Of a stretch of DNA of 64,000 bases, positions 50,161 through 59,538 are shown piece after piece. The translations under genes were made by a program, and so were the position numbers. Source of the DNA: Chloroflexota bacterium (GTDB lineage Bacteria > Chloroflexota > UBA11872 > VXOZ01); NCBI GenBank assembly GCA_028874195.1, contig JAPPLM010000019.1, positions 1 through 64,000 on the forward strand, read 5' to 3'. Below the pieces are notes generated by a model. The model worked only from the letters and a program-made list of their open reading frames with translations. It was not told the origin of the DNA and did not search any database. Position 1 is the first letter of the stretch, and each line of letters begins with the position of its first letter.

Positions 50161-51054
50161 CTAGGCCGCCTCAACCTGACGTCGAGAAAAGAGGTCCCAA
50201 TCGACCAGCAGGCTCGCGGCAATGAAGATCGAGGAATACGTTCCGGTAGCGGTGCCGATCAAAAGAGCTAACACAAAGTCCTTGATGGCAAGCCCGCCAA
50301 AGAGATACAGCGCGAAGAGCGTAATCAGCAACGTGATGGACGTGTTGAGGGAACGGTCAATCGTCTGGTTGACGCTGAAGTTGACTACGGTGGGCAGGGG
50401 CGCGTGAGAGTACTTGGAGCGATTTTCCCGCACCCGGTCGAAGACCACAATCGTATCGTGCACCGAATAGCCGATGGCGGTGAGAATGGCCGTGATGAAC
50501 ATGGAATCGATCTCTTTGTTCACCAGGAAGCCCAACACGGAGAAAACCCCTAGCACGACCAACACGTCGTGAACGAGCGCGCAGATAGCGCAGACGCCAT
50601 AGCGGAAGGGCTGCGGCACGTGGCGAAACGCCCACGTGATGTACACCAAAATACCGACGGATGCCACCAGAACGGCAAGAATCGCTCTCTGGGTGAGTTC
50701 ACGGGCAATCACCGGTCCTACAGCCTCGAAGCGCAGCTCCTCAGCCTGGCCGTGTACCTCCTCCAGGGCGCTGCGTACCGCTTGCTTATCCTCTAGTCCT
50801 AGCTCCTTGGAGCGGATGATGACCGACCCCTCGCCTGTGGCCTGTACCAAGGGTTCGCCGAGATCGAGGCTCAGGTAGATGCGCTTTATTTCCTCTGTCG
50901 GAGGGGTTGCCTCAAAGCGCAATTCGTAGATGGTGCCGCCGGAAAAGTCGATGCCGAGTTGCAGGCGAAAGAAGACAAGGGAAAGAATGCTCGGCACCAG
51001 GATTACGGCGGAGACGATGTATGCCCACTTTCTGCGGCCAACAATATCAAACAT
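50161..51054 (-). CDS. secF: Protein translocase subunit SecF
   Basis: A 297-residue RND-type membrane protein that, with SecD, drives late steps of Sec export. The first segment is followed by LGIDFSGGTIYELRFE; the membrane part has DVLVVLGVFSVLG, IGYSVHDTIVVFDRVREN and NQTIDRSLNTSITLLITLFALY, which are hallmark SecF sequences. It is separated from secD by hisS-like and hisG genes, which is unusual. It lies 90 bases downstream of hisG on the same strand. Confidence 0.95.
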   Translation of the reverse strand: MFDIVGRRKWAYIVSAVILVPSILSLVFFRLQLGIDFSGGTIYELRFEATPPTEEIKRIYLSLDLGEPLVQATGEGSVIIRSKELGLEDKQAVRSALEEVHGQAEELRFEAVGPVIARELTQRAILAVLVASVGILVYITWAFRHVPQPFRYGVCAICALVHDVLVVLGVFSVLGFLVNKEIDSMFITAILTAIGYSVHDTIVVFDRVRENRSKYSHAPLPTVVNFSVNQTIDRSLNTSITLLITLFALYLFGGLAIKDFVLALLIGTATGTYSSIFIAASLLVDWDLFSRRQVEAA

Positions 51055-51144
51055 TGGTTACTGTTACCCCACTTACGAATGCTTGTGTGTAAGCTACTTC
51101 ACAAACCGATCGAACATCGGCGACCAAGGTATTTTCTGCTTCCA

Positions 51145-52161
51145 CTACTCTGCTAATTTCAGCGTCTTGAGAAGGTCCTGGTATAGGGTGCACTCTCGCG
51201 CAAAGATGTAGTGCGGAGAGGTCACCGAAACGCTCACGCAGCCAGCTTGCCGCAGGCTTGCCACCGCAGCCAGCAAGTCCCGCGACTTGACTTGCACGGT
51301 TACGGCAAACCACGAATCGTCCTGCTCGTCTCTGGCAAAGACACGCGCTATCGTTGGGCCGAGCAGACCGCCTACTTCCGGGAATGCCGCCAGCGTGGTG
51401 GCGATTGCTTCCGCGGAATCTCCTTGCATGTTCGCAGTGAGCGTCGAATACGGAGCGGCGCGTTGCGAGGCTTCCACGAATTCCAGGATCTGCCGCAGCG
51501 CCTCCCGTTTGGTTGCGCTGGCGCGCAGTCGCTCACGGTTTCCGATAAGGCACGCCTGTGTGCGCAATATGACGCCGTGTTCGATCATTTTGAGCCGGTT
51601 GTCTTTGAGCGTGGCGCCGGTGGATACCAAATCGACGATGATGTCGGCGTATCCCAGCATCGGCGCCGCTTCCAGACCGCCCTCGGCCTGTACGACTTGG
51701 AAGTAGGTGATCCCCTGCTGAAAGAGAAACTGGCGAGTCAGCGTAGGAAACGTCGTGGCAATGCGCAGGACGCGGCCCCGCTCCCGGAATTCCAGCGCCA
51801 CTTCGGCAAGGTCGGTCAACGTACGGACATCGATCCACTCCTCCGGCACGGCGATGGCAAGCTGCCCATGGGAGTAGCCGAGATCTGCCGCGACCACCAC
51901 CAGATCGTCGCCTTCTTGCCGCATTTCCGACAAGATATCGAAACCGGTGATGCCGGCGTCGGCGTCGCCGCTGCGTACTTGCTCAACCATCTGCCACGCC
52001 CGTTGAAAGAGCACGGCTACATTGGCTACCGTGGGGAGGGTGGCTTCATACGCCCGCGAGTTTGGGCGCACGACGTCAAGGCCGCACTTGGCGAAGAACT
52101 CCAGGGTCTGTTCTCCGATGCGGCCTTTGCTCGGCACGAGCAGACGCAGGGTTTCAGCCAT
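51145..52161 (-). CDS. hisG: ATP phosphoribosyltransferase, long form
   Basis: First enzyme of histidine synthesis, joining ATP and PRPP. LRLLVPSKGRIGEQTLEFF, DAGITGFDILSE, LRIATTFPTLTRQFL and the PRPP loop DIIVDLVSTGATLKDNRL identify it. At 338 residues it includes a C-terminal ACT-like regulatory domain (DSWFAVTVQVKSRDLLAAV to the end), the feature of the long, histidine-inhibited form. Its start overlaps the end of the hisS-like gene by 8 bases, indicating coupled translation. No other his genes are in the window. Confidence 0.94.
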   Translation of the reverse strand: MAETLRLLVPSKGRIGEQTLEFFAKCGLDVVRPNSRAYEATLPTVANVAVLFQRAWQMVEQVRSGDADAGITGFDILSEMRQEGDDLVVVAADLGYSHGQLAIAVPEEWIDVRTLTDLAEVALEFRERGRVLRIATTFPTLTRQFLFQQGITYFQVVQAEGGLEAAPMLGYADIIVDLVSTGATLKDNRLKMIEHGVILRTQACLIGNRERLRASATKREALRQILEFVEASQRAAPYSTLTANMQGDSAEAIATTLAAFPEVGGLLGPTIARVFARDEQDDSWFAVTVQVKSRDLLAAVASLRQAGCVSVSVTSPHYIFARECTLYQDLLKTLKLAE

Positions 52162-53641
52162 TGACCACCTGTACCACTTCTTCTAAAGGCAACGACACTT
52201 CACTTGCCTCGACGAGGTTTCGCAGGATCACATGCTCCTCGCGGTCATCAATTAGTAGGAGGAAGGGAATTGACCTCCGGTTCGCGTAGCTTATCTGCGC
52301 ACGCGCGGCGCGCTCCCGCAAGTCCAGTTCCGTGCGGATGCCATGCTCGCGGAGCCACTGGGCTGCCTGCATGCTGGCGTGGGTGGCGCTGGATGACACT
52401 GCGGCTACGAGCACCTGCGTTTCCAGTACCGCAGGCAACGGCGCTCCTTGTTCTTCCAAGGCCAAACGGAGGCGCTCTAGGCCAAACGCGAATCCAACCG
52501 CCGGAATAGACTTGCGCCCGCCGAGCGACTGCACGAGTTCGTTGTAGCGGCCGCCGCCGCACAATTGACTCTGACCGGATGCGTCGTACAATTCGAACAC
52601 AACGTCTGTGTAATAGTGGAGGCCGCGTCCGAGGGCAAGTTGGATTTGGACGTGTGTTTCGTCTATGTCATAGGCCGCGAGCGCGGCCATCACGTCAGCG
52701 AGACGGCTAAGGGGCTCGTCCCCCAGGCCGTACTCCGCGAGAAAGGCCCGCGCGCGTTCCAGGACTTCCCCTGGCGCTCCTCTGAGGTTGTGCAAGCCTT
52801 GGATGAACGCGAACGCGCGTTCCACGCGCTGGTCCTCGTCAGACGCACGCTGCTTCCGAAACATGCGGCCGATAATGGCATCCGCCGGTCGGCTGCCGCT
52901 TAACTCTATTCCCATCTCCTGTAGTGAAGCGCGCAGCGCCGCGCGCGCCTCCTCTTCCGAACCGGGCAGTATCTCATCGGCCGAGGAAGCCGTATGCCGA
53001 GCGGGATGGATCTCTTCCAGCCGCTTGCGCACATAGTCGAGACCGCGGCCGGGCCTACCCACGTCCTCCATGCTATCCAGCAAGAAGTGACGCAAACGAG
53101 AAGAGAGGCCCAGGCTGCCAAGCAGTTCGAGCAGGATGCCGACGTGGCCGATGACAAGCCGATATTTCTCAATGCCAAGGCGCTTCAAGGTCCAACACGC
53201 CAGCGCGATCACTTCCGCATCGGCGGACGGTCCGTCGCCGCCGAATAGCTCCACGCCGGCCATGGAAAACTGGCGAAAGCGACCGCGCTGCGGCTTTTCA
53301 TAGCGAAACACCGGCCCACTGTACGCATAGCGCAAAGGGAACGGCAGGTTCTGATCATTGCTCAGATAGTAGCGGACGATAGAGGCCGTGAGTTCCGGAC
53401 GCAGCGCGAGGCGCCGTCCGCCGAAATCCTCGAACGTATACATCTTCGAGATTATCTCAGCGCCGGACTTGCGCAAGTAGAGATCGGCCTGCTCCACGAG
53501 CGGGGCTTCTATTGGGACGTAGCCCGCAAGCTGAAAGGCATCGAGGAGAGACCGTCGTACTTGAGCTTGCGCGTGGGCCTGCTGGGAGTTGAGATCCAGC
53601 ATCCCACGTACCGAATCTACGGGACGGTTTTCTAGCGACAT
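52154..53641 (-). CDS. Histidyl-tRNA synthetase (HisS), or HisZ-like paralogue
   Basis: A 495-residue class II synthetase-like protein. Motif 2 is FRYEKPQRGRFRQFSMAGVE; the His-binding motifs read GRGLHYYTDVVFE and CGGGRYNELVQSLGG, followed by motif 3 VGFAFGLERL. In HisRS the first is usually RGLDYYT, so Asp to His is unusual. A C-terminal anticodon-binding-type domain (about residues 405-495) favours a true synthetase. Direct coupling to hisG suggests HisZ, but the HisG is long form, which does not need HisZ. Both remain possible. The start at 53641 (MSLENRPVDS) is set by homology. Confidence 0.8.
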   Translation of the reverse strand: MSLENRPVDSVRGMLDLNSQQAHAQAQVRRSLLDAFQLAGYVPIEAPLVEQADLYLRKSGAEIISKMYTFEDFGGRRLALRPELTASIVRYYLSNDQNLPFPLRYAYSGPVFRYEKPQRGRFRQFSMAGVELFGGDGPSADAEVIALACWTLKRLGIEKYRLVIGHVGILLELLGSLGLSSRLRHFLLDSMEDVGRPGRGLDYVRKRLEEIHPARHTASSADEILPGSEEEARAALRASLQEMGIELSGSRPADAIIGRMFRKQRASDEDQRVERAFAFIQGLHNLRGAPGEVLERARAFLAEYGLGDEPLSRLADVMAALAAYDIDETHVQIQLALGRGLHYYTDVVFELYDASGQSQLCGGGRYNELVQSLGGRKSIPAVGFAFGLERLRLALEEQGAPLPAVLETQVLVAAVSSSATHASMQAAQWLREHGIRTELDLRERAARAQISYANRRSIPFLLLIDDREEHVILRNLVEASEVSLPLEEVVQVVNG

Positions 53642-53655
53642 CGTGGTTTCACAAC

Positions 53656-55041
53656 TTACGGCTCTGTTGCTTGTTGTGGCGGCGCTTGTCGGGGAGCAAG
53701 GGATTGCTCTTGCGCCTCGGCTACACCATACAGCCACGAAACATCGCGGAATTGCGGGAGGCGCACCACAAGATAGAGGAACGTCCGCGTAACTATGATC
53801 GCCGTGAACATGCTTATGATCACGCCGATGGCAAGCGTTACGGCAAAGCCGCGCACGATGCCCGTACCGAAATAGAAGAGCACCGCGCACGTGATGAGGG
53901 TGGAAATGTTGGAGTCCCGAATCGACGTCCAAGCGCGGTCAAAGCCAACGTCCAGCGCGGAACGCAACGTCCTGCCCCGGCGCAATTCTTCCTTCAGGCG
54001 CTCGAAGATGAGGATGTTGGCATCAACTGCCATGCCTACCGAGAGAATGAAGCCGGCGATGCCCGCCAGCGTAAGGACCACAGGCCACAATCTGAAGATG
54101 CCCAATACCAAGAGCGCGTAGATGAGCAAAGCCACGACGGCGACCACACCGGGCAGGCGGTAGTAGATGAGCATGAATACGGCAACGAGCACGAGGCCGA
54201 TAATGCCTGCCCGCAGACTGCGATCAACGGAATCCTGTCCGAGCGTGGGGCCGACGGTACGGTTCTGCGCGATTTCCAGCGGCACCGGCAAGGCACCGTA
54301 CTTGAGCTTGATGACGATGTCGCGGGCTTCGTCCAAGGTAAAGCTACCGGTAATGCGGCCGCGGTTCGAGATTGTGCTCGAAATGGTCGCGGCGGAGATG
54401 AGGGTATTGTCGAGCGTTATGCCCAGCCACGTGCAGGGCGCGCCGCCGGCACGCACACAGATGTTCTGCGAGGTGAATTCCTCGAAGATGACCGCGCCTT
54501 CATCTTTCAGTTCGAAGTTGATCTGCGGCAGGCTGCGTTCATCGAAGCCAACTTCGGCGGACTGAACCATCGCGCCGGTAAAGAGCCTCTTATACTGTTC
54601 GCCTTCAACGAGGCCGCCGACCTGTATCGGCGGCACCGTACTCTTGCCAATGTCCACAAAGGCCAACTCGCCGGTCTCGCGGAAGAGCGCGATGGCTTCA
54701 TCCGGATTCTCGACGCCGGGGAGTTCAACGATGATGCGGTCGGTGCCTTCCAGTTGGACGATGGGCTCCGAAACGCCCAAGGCATTCACGCGCTCGGCAA
54801 TGATGTCGCGTGTGGCTTCCATGTGATCGGAAGTGATGTTCTGGCCTTCGGCGGGAGTGGCGCGCAGCACCACGTGGAGGCCGCCCTGCAGGTCCAGGCC
54901 CAGATGATAGCGGAGATCGCGCACGAGACGGGCATTGCCAATGCCGATATTAAGACCGGGATTATCGGGTAAATTGACATAACTAGCCAATGTGACGAAT
55001 ACGATGATGAATGCCAGTGTAATGAAGTAGCGTCGGTTCAT
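53656..55041 (-). CDS. secD: Protein translocase subunit SecD
   Basis: A 461-residue RND-type membrane protein of the Sec accessory complex. GLDLQGGLHVVLR follows the first segment; a periplasmic region contains IVELPGVENPDEAIALF and a cysteine-containing insert (NICVRAGGAPC); then GMAVDANILIFERLKEELRRG, the family signature. The start lies 2 bases after the recA stop and the stop 14 bases before the hisS-like gene, so recA-secD-hisS-hisG form one operon. SecF follows after hisG. The tail has a Gln/Pro-rich 25-residue extension. Confidence 0.95.
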   Translation of the reverse strand: MNRRYFITLAFIIVFVTLASYVNLPDNPGLNIGIGNARLVRDLRYHLGLDLQGGLHVVLRATPAEGQNITSDHMEATRDIIAERVNALGVSEPIVQLEGTDRIIVELPGVENPDEAIALFRETGELAFVDIGKSTVPPIQVGGLVEGEQYKRLFTGAMVQSAEVGFDERSLPQINFELKDEGAVIFEEFTSQNICVRAGGAPCTWLGITLDNTLISAATISSTISNRGRITGSFTLDEARDIVIKLKYGALPVPLEIAQNRTVGPTLGQDSVDRSLRAGIIGLVLVAVFMLIYYRLPGVVAVVALLIYALLVLGIFRLWPVVLTLAGIAGFILSVGMAVDANILIFERLKEELRRGRTLRSALDVGFDRAWTSIRDSNISTLITCAVLFYFGTGIVRGFAVTLAIGVIISMFTAIIVTRTFLYLVVRLPQFRDVSWLYGVAEAQEQSLAPRQAPPQQATEP

Positions 55042-55043
55042 TG

Positions 55044-56123
55044 CTATCCAGTCTTAGTCCCTGCCGCAGCCTCGGCCACGTCGCCTGTGGGAGTGGCAAC
55101 GAGGGTTGCTTGTGCCTCGGTGCGCACGGCAAGCTCGATCTCTTCCGCGATGTCGGTGTTTTCCTTGAGGAACGTGCGGACGTTTTCGCGTCCGAGGCCA
55201 AGACGGGTGTCACCGTGTGAGTAGTGCGCCCCCGCCTTGCGCACGATGCCGTACTCCGTGGAGAGATCGATGAGATCGCCCAGCTTGGAGATGCCTTCTT
55301 CGAAGAGAATGTCAAACTCGCACGTCTGGAACGGCGGCGCCACCTTGTTCTTGACCACCTTCGCGCGTACGCGAATGCCAACCTGTTCTTGCCCACTCTT
55401 CACATAGTCAATCCGACGCACGTCAATGCGCACGGAGGAGTAGAAGCGGAGGGCCCGGCCGCCGGGCGTGGTCTCCGGGTTGCCAAACACCACGCCGATC
55501 TTCTCGCGTACCTGGTTGATGAAGATGACGACGCTGCGGGAGCGGTTGATGGCGGAGGTCAGCTTGCGCAGCGCCTGAGACATGAGCCGGGCTTGCAGTC
55601 CCATGTGGGCATCGCCCATCTCGCCCTCGATCTCGGCCTTTGGCACCAAGGCGGCTACGGAATCGACCACAATTACGTCTACGGCGTTGCTACGCACGAG
55701 CATTTCGGCGATTTCCAAGGCCTGTTCGCCATTGTCAGGCTGGGAGACAAGCAAGTCTTCGATGTTGACGCCGCACTTGGCGGCATACGCGGGGTCAAAG
55801 GCGTGCTCGGCATCCACGAACGCGGCAGTGCCGCCAAGTTTCTGGGCTTCTGCCACTACGTGCTGGGCAAGCGTGGTCTTGCCGCTGCCCTCGTTGCCAT
55901 AAATCTCAACGATGCGTCCGCGGGGCACGCCGCCTACGCCCAGCGCAAGGTCAAGCGAGAGTGAGCCGGTAGGCACGACAGCCACTGGCACGGCCGCATC
56001 TTCGCCCATGCGCATGATCGAGCCTTTACCATAGCGGCGCTCGATCTGACTGATCGCGGCCTGCAGCGCTTGAGTGCGTCCTTCCAAACCGTTCTCTTCA
56101 GGGGTCTTCGCTCGGGTAGCCAT
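55044..56123 (-). CDS. recA: DNA recombinase RecA
   Basis: ATP-dependent strand-exchange protein for recombination and SOS control. Walker A is GNEGSGKTT, Walker [10 protein letters not shown]; loop L1 is [12 protein letters not shown] and L2 [21 protein letters not shown]. The 359-residue length is usual. The start at 56123 ([10 protein letters not shown]) is favoured because the TATAAT at 56195-56200 would place transcription start close to the upstream ATG at 56189. An AAGGAG is 13 bases away, rather far. No LexA-type box was recognised. Confidence 0.96.
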   Translation of the reverse strand: MATRAKTPEENGLEGRTQALQAAISQIERRYGKGSIMRMGEDAAVPVAVVPTGSLSLDLALGVGGVPRGRIVEIYGNEGSGKTTLAQHVVAEAQKLGGTAAFVDAEHAFDPAYAAKCGVNIEDLLVSQPDNGEQALEIAEMLVRSNAVDVIVVDSVAALVPKAEIEGEMGDAHMGLQARLMSQALRKLTSAINRSRSVVIFINQVREKIGVVFGNPETTPGGRALRFYSSVRIDVRRIDYVKSGQEQVGIRVRAKVVKNKVAPPFQTCEFDILFEEGISKLGDLIDLSTEYGIVRKAGAHYSHGDTRLGLGRENVRTFLKENTDIAEEIELAVRTEAQATLVATPTGDVAEAAAGTKTG

Positions 56124-56194
56124 GGTTGTGTACCCACTCCTTGCACTGGGGTCTCTGGTATCTTCTCTCGCGTAGATATAATTCAGCATTCTCC

Positions 56195-56200
56195 ATTATA
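56195..56200 (-). promoter_or_regulatory. Likely -10 element of recA
   Basis: TATAAT on the minus strand, about 70 bases upstream of the chosen start. The -35 region (TTAGGC at 18 bases) is weak, so the promoter call rests on the -10. Confidence 0.45.
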
Positions 56201-56354
56201 GGCAATTGCGGCGGTGAAGCCTAATTGGAGGAGGCAGAGAAAACGTGCGCAAGACCGCTCGCCGCTATGGCTGCGGGACAGTCCGGAGGCTTCGAGGCCG
56301 TTGCTGTGCCTACGCACCTTGCCCAAGATGGTGTTTATTCTTGGTGTCCAAGAG

Positions 56355-56380
56355 GCGGGGGACAAGCCCCCGCGCTACGG
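56355..56380. repeat. GCGGGGGACAAGCCCCCGC hairpin repeat (copy 4)
   Basis: Same core and the same following GCGCTACGG as at 22945, in the 294-base gap between recA and thyX. The rest of this gap (56124-56417) has the recA promoter region and nothing else recognised. Confidence 0.85.
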
Positions 56381-56417
56381 CTGGCTAACAAGGCTCGATT
56401 TGAGACCGTTGCCGTAC

Positions 56418-57893
56418 TTACGGTGAAATGGCAGTATCTGGCAGAACCGCAGCCGTGCCGTCCTTGAAGGAGTCGCGTCCCCCGCACGCCAAGCCAACGT
56501 GCGGATGCACGTGCGTAACAGCGGCGACAATGGCGTCGGAGACGTTGCGGATGTCCCATTGCGCGTGACGATCGCTGCGAATGCGAGACATCTCCACGAC
56601 TTCACGGGCGTTGAGATCGGCCAGAATGCGGAGGTTGTGCCCATTGGCGAGCACGATCTCGGCACGCTGGTCGGCACCGAGGGCATGGAATGTATTTTCC
56701 AGGAGGTCGAGCGAGCGCTTGTACTCGTCGGCAAAGCCGGCATTGCGAACGAGCGGCGGCAGGGTGCGCCCATGCGCGGGGCTGTGGGCCTGACTGACCT
56801 CGGTCTTCATGCGGTGACGGATGAACTGGTGATAGGCCGCTTCCGACATGACCATTTCGAACTGATAGTGCAGGAGTTCGAACTCCCGCAGAATGGTGTC
56901 GTGGGCGTGCAGTCCGCGATAGGCGGATCGGATGACTTGACCGACCTGCTCGGCATCGAGTTCAGCCACTGCTTGCTGGGCGTCGGCAAGAGTCAATTGG
57001 CTGCCGTGGAACAGCAAGGCCGCGGCGACGTGGCGTTCGCCGTCCGGGTCGAAGCGCACGAGGCGCACGGGATCGCCACCGCTGGGGTTTGAAGGAGCAG
57101 TGGCGCGCGGCTCGCTGCTTTCTGCGCTGTTCTGGGGGATGCCCAGCGTGACGGCTGCTTCTTGAATCGCGTCCAAACCGCTTTGCGGATACGGCAGCGC
57201 GTGAATGTATTTCTCAGGAAAGAGCGAGGGTGCGATGGGGTGAAGCTGCGCGAAGAGCTTCTCACCGGTTTCGCGAAATTCGGGAAGCGGCGAGGAGAGC
57301 AGGCGCGTCATCATGAGAGCAAATTCACGGGCGTTCGTCGTCACTCCCACCTGGGTCGTCTGCGCCAACGGCAAAACATACCGCGCGTCCTCCGTGGCGC
57401 GGCGTTCGGCTGAAGCGGTGCGCATGCGCGGGTACTTCTCCAGCAGATAGGCGGTGCAACCCGTATAGATTTCGCGGTACGCCGCGTAACTCCGGCTTAC
57501 GGCTTCCTCGAATAGACGCCGCGCCTTGCCGCGGCGGTATTCCTTTGGCAGGTAGAACTGGCGGGGAACTTCCTCGAAAGGAATGTACCGCCCGCTGTGC
57601 TGCGTATAGGCGGCCAGCCGGTGCCGCACGATTTCGAGGGAAAGAAGGCGGGGTATATCCCAGAGCGCGGCGCTGAAACAGCCGTGCTCAGCGACGCTGT
57701 TGTGGCCGTATTCGTACACGACGCGCTGGTTGCGCTGGCGCGCCAGGGCCGTGTTGTCGCGCGCTTCCTTGATGAGTTGCGGCACGGGCGTGGGGTCACG
57801 ACTAATGCGCGCCATGCCGGCCGTAATCGCTTCAGGATTTCGTGCCGCGCGCCCGACGATCTGCACCCGGGGCGTGTACGACCACTTGACCAC
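56418..57893 (-). CDS. thyX: FAD-dependent thymidylate synthase with two ThyX-like halves
   Basis: Methylates dUMP to dTMP using FAD and methylene-tetrahydrofolate. At about 491 residues it is twice the usual size. The N-terminal half has EIVRHRLAAYTQHSGRYIPF, with the RHR and SGRY signature residues at canonical spacing. The C-terminal half has QFEMVMSEAAYHQFIRHRM and KTEVSQAHSPAHG, with RHR kept but the SGRY part changed. Internal gene duplication with one active half is likely. A GTG at 57893 (VVKWSYTPRVQIVG) is chosen; the frame is open to a GTG at 57959 without similarity. The start is not well marked. Confidence 0.85.
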   Translation of the reverse strand: MVKWSYTPRVQIVGRAARNPEAITAGMARISRDPTPVPQLIKEARDNTALARQRNQRVVYEYGHNSVAEHGCFSAALWDIPRLLSLEIVRHRLAAYTQHSGRYIPFEEVPRQFYLPKEYRRGKARRLFEEAVSRSYAAYREIYTGCTAYLLEKYPRMRTASAERRATEDARYVLPLAQTTQVGVTTNAREFALMMTRLLSSPLPEFRETGEKLFAQLHPIAPSLFPEKYIHALPYPQSGLDAIQEAAVTLGIPQNSAESSEPRATAPSNPSGGDPVRLVRFDPDGERHVAAALLFHGSQLTLADAQQAVAELDAEQVGQVIRSAYRGLHAHDTILREFELLHYQFEMVMSEAAYHQFIRHRMKTEVSQAHSPAHGRTLPPLVRNAGFADEYKRSLDLLENTFHALGADQRAEIVLANGHNLRILADLNAREVVEMSRIRSDRHAQWDIRNVSDAIVAAVTHVHPHVGLACGGRDSFKDGTAAVLPDTAISP

Positions 57894-58186
57894 GATTCTG
57901 GTCTGCTTCTCTCTGCAATGACTACTGCGGATAGGGAGGGCGCTTGGGAAAGACGACACGGGAAGGGCTCAGAAAGAACTCCTCTCCGCCTCCTACTGAG
58001 CGCCCGTTTAGTATAGCACTCCGCGATGTTCTCACGTGATCTGCAGTATCCTCAGTCTGACTACGGGTGTAGCGGCACGTTGCTTGAGAGCACTGCCAAG
58101 AGTCGTGAAAGTCGGAATGTGGCGTCCCAAGGGCATGGGATTGCCACTCTGCACATCAAGCAACACTCCGGTGCCAGTTGTTTGTG

Positions 58187-59530
58187 TTATCGGCGCAGAG
58201 GGACCGACGCTTCGGAGGATGGTGTTGGCGTAACGGGCAGTGGCTCTTCCGTCGGGGCTGGCGTGGGGGTAGGTTCGGGCGTGGGCACGGGCGTCGGTGA
58301 GGCACTCACGACAACGCGCAATTGCGGCGGATCGATTTGATCCACTGTCACCTCAGGAGGCGTGCTGGCATTGGGGGTAAGCGCGTAGGTGCCGGGACCC
58401 ACCCCGCTTAGATTCAAAGACACGATCACACTACTGGCTTGAAGCGTGCGCAGCACCGGCGCCGGGCCGCTAAGTGTAACCGAAACAGTGGGAGGATCCA
58501 CAGTGACTGCCATGCCTGGTTGCAGGTTGACATGCGTCACTGCGACTTCAATTTCGACACTTGTCATTATAGGCAACACATCTATGATGACTGCGACTTC
58601 GTTCGAGCCAGCGAAGCCTATTCTCGGCGGTCTCTCTAGTTCTACTATGGTAGCTACTGTTTGGGTGGCTCCGTCGACGCGGATGAGTTCCGTAAACACG
58701 AAGTCTATGCCATCAAGTTCCTCTGGCGAGCCCACCAGTGTCGCGGAGGCAGGTTGGGTAAAGTAACGCGAGATCCAGTAGTCTGACGCAGGCCGGCCTT
58801 CGACACGCACGCGGATGGGGACATCCTTATACGTTGTAACTACCTCTATGGGCACGGTGACCTGAACCACGGGTGGATCGAGTTGCACGCCGCTCACGTC
58901 CTCGCCTTGGGCGTCGCGTGGCGTCGCTCTTTGGGTGACGTTCACGGTGGTCTGCGCATTACCGATTTCTACGTCTACCAAGGCCGCGTCGACCAACTCC
59001 ACTTTGGAGGCTGGCCCGATTACCTTTACGACGTCCGGCAACAACTCAGGCGCTTGAAACCGGTAGCCCGGCAGCGGACTGCCGGCCAAGTCGACGCGCA
59101 CCGGCACCTCTTTTTCCATGCGCTGCTCCAGTGCTACGGTAACCGTATCCGGCTCCGCGGCAATGATGCGAATGCGGGAGTCTGACCTCTCCGTTTCGAG
59201 GGGAAGTTCGTGGAGGCCTTCGCCGACGGCATAGAGATCTACGACTATACGGAAGTTGTCGGTAGTCAGCGACTCCCAGATGTCTCGTGGCGCCGCTATC
59301 TGCAAGCGCACCGTGTGGGGCGCGATGCGACTCACGACCAAGCCATCGCCCAGGCGACTCGTCTCTACCGGAATCTCGGCATCGAAGAAGTCTTCCCGGA
59401 CGGGATTTTGTTCCCACGTGAACAATATCCACAACGTAATCGATATCGCCAAGGCCAGGAGAAAGCGTACGCCCAGTGTGTAGGTGATGAAGCGCCCAAG
59501 GATGGGCAAGAAAGAGCGAATTCTGTTCAT
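58187..59530 (-). CDS. cdaR: YbbR-domain protein, CdaR-like regulator of diadenylate cyclase
   Basis: A 447-residue extracytoplasmic protein. One membrane segment (about 20-38, FLLALAISITLWILFTW) is followed by four YbbR-type beta domains (for example IPVETSRLGDGLVVSRI, VPVRVDLAGSPLPGYRF, VPIRVRVEGRPASDYWI). A Pro-Thr tail ends it. CdaR proteins modulate CdaA. It begins 8 bases after the cdaA end, so the two are one operon and probably one membrane complex. Confidence 0.9.
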   Translation of the reverse strand: MNRIRSFLPILGRFITYTLGVRFLLALAISITLWILFTWEQNPVREDFFDAEIPVETSRLGDGLVVSRIAPHTVRLQIAAPRDIWESLTTDNFRIVVDLYAVGEGLHELPLETERSDSRIRIIAAEPDTVTVALEQRMEKEVPVRVDLAGSPLPGYRFQAPELLPDVVKVIGPASKVELVDAALVDVEIGNAQTTVNVTQRATPRDAQGEDVSGVQLDPPVVQVTVPIEVVTTYKDVPIRVRVEGRPASDYWISRYFTQPASATLVGSPEELDGIDFVFTELIRVDGATQTVATIVELERPPRIGFAGSNEVAVIIDVLPIMTSVEIEVAVTHVNLQPGMAVTVDPPTVSVTLSGPAPVLRTLQASSVIVSLNLSGVGPGTYALTPNASTPPEVTVDQIDPPQLRVVVSASPTPVPTPEPTPTPAPTEEPLPVTPTPSSEASVPLRR

Positions 59531-59538
59531 GCGACCAG

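Noticed and set aside
51211-52164. A 317-codon plus-strand frame opposite hisG
   Set aside because: It is antisense to a clear HisG and has no motifs of its own.
53671-54972. A 433-codon plus-strand frame opposite secD
   Set aside because: It lies wholly antisense to secD, has no family features, and is expected from GC-rich codon bias.
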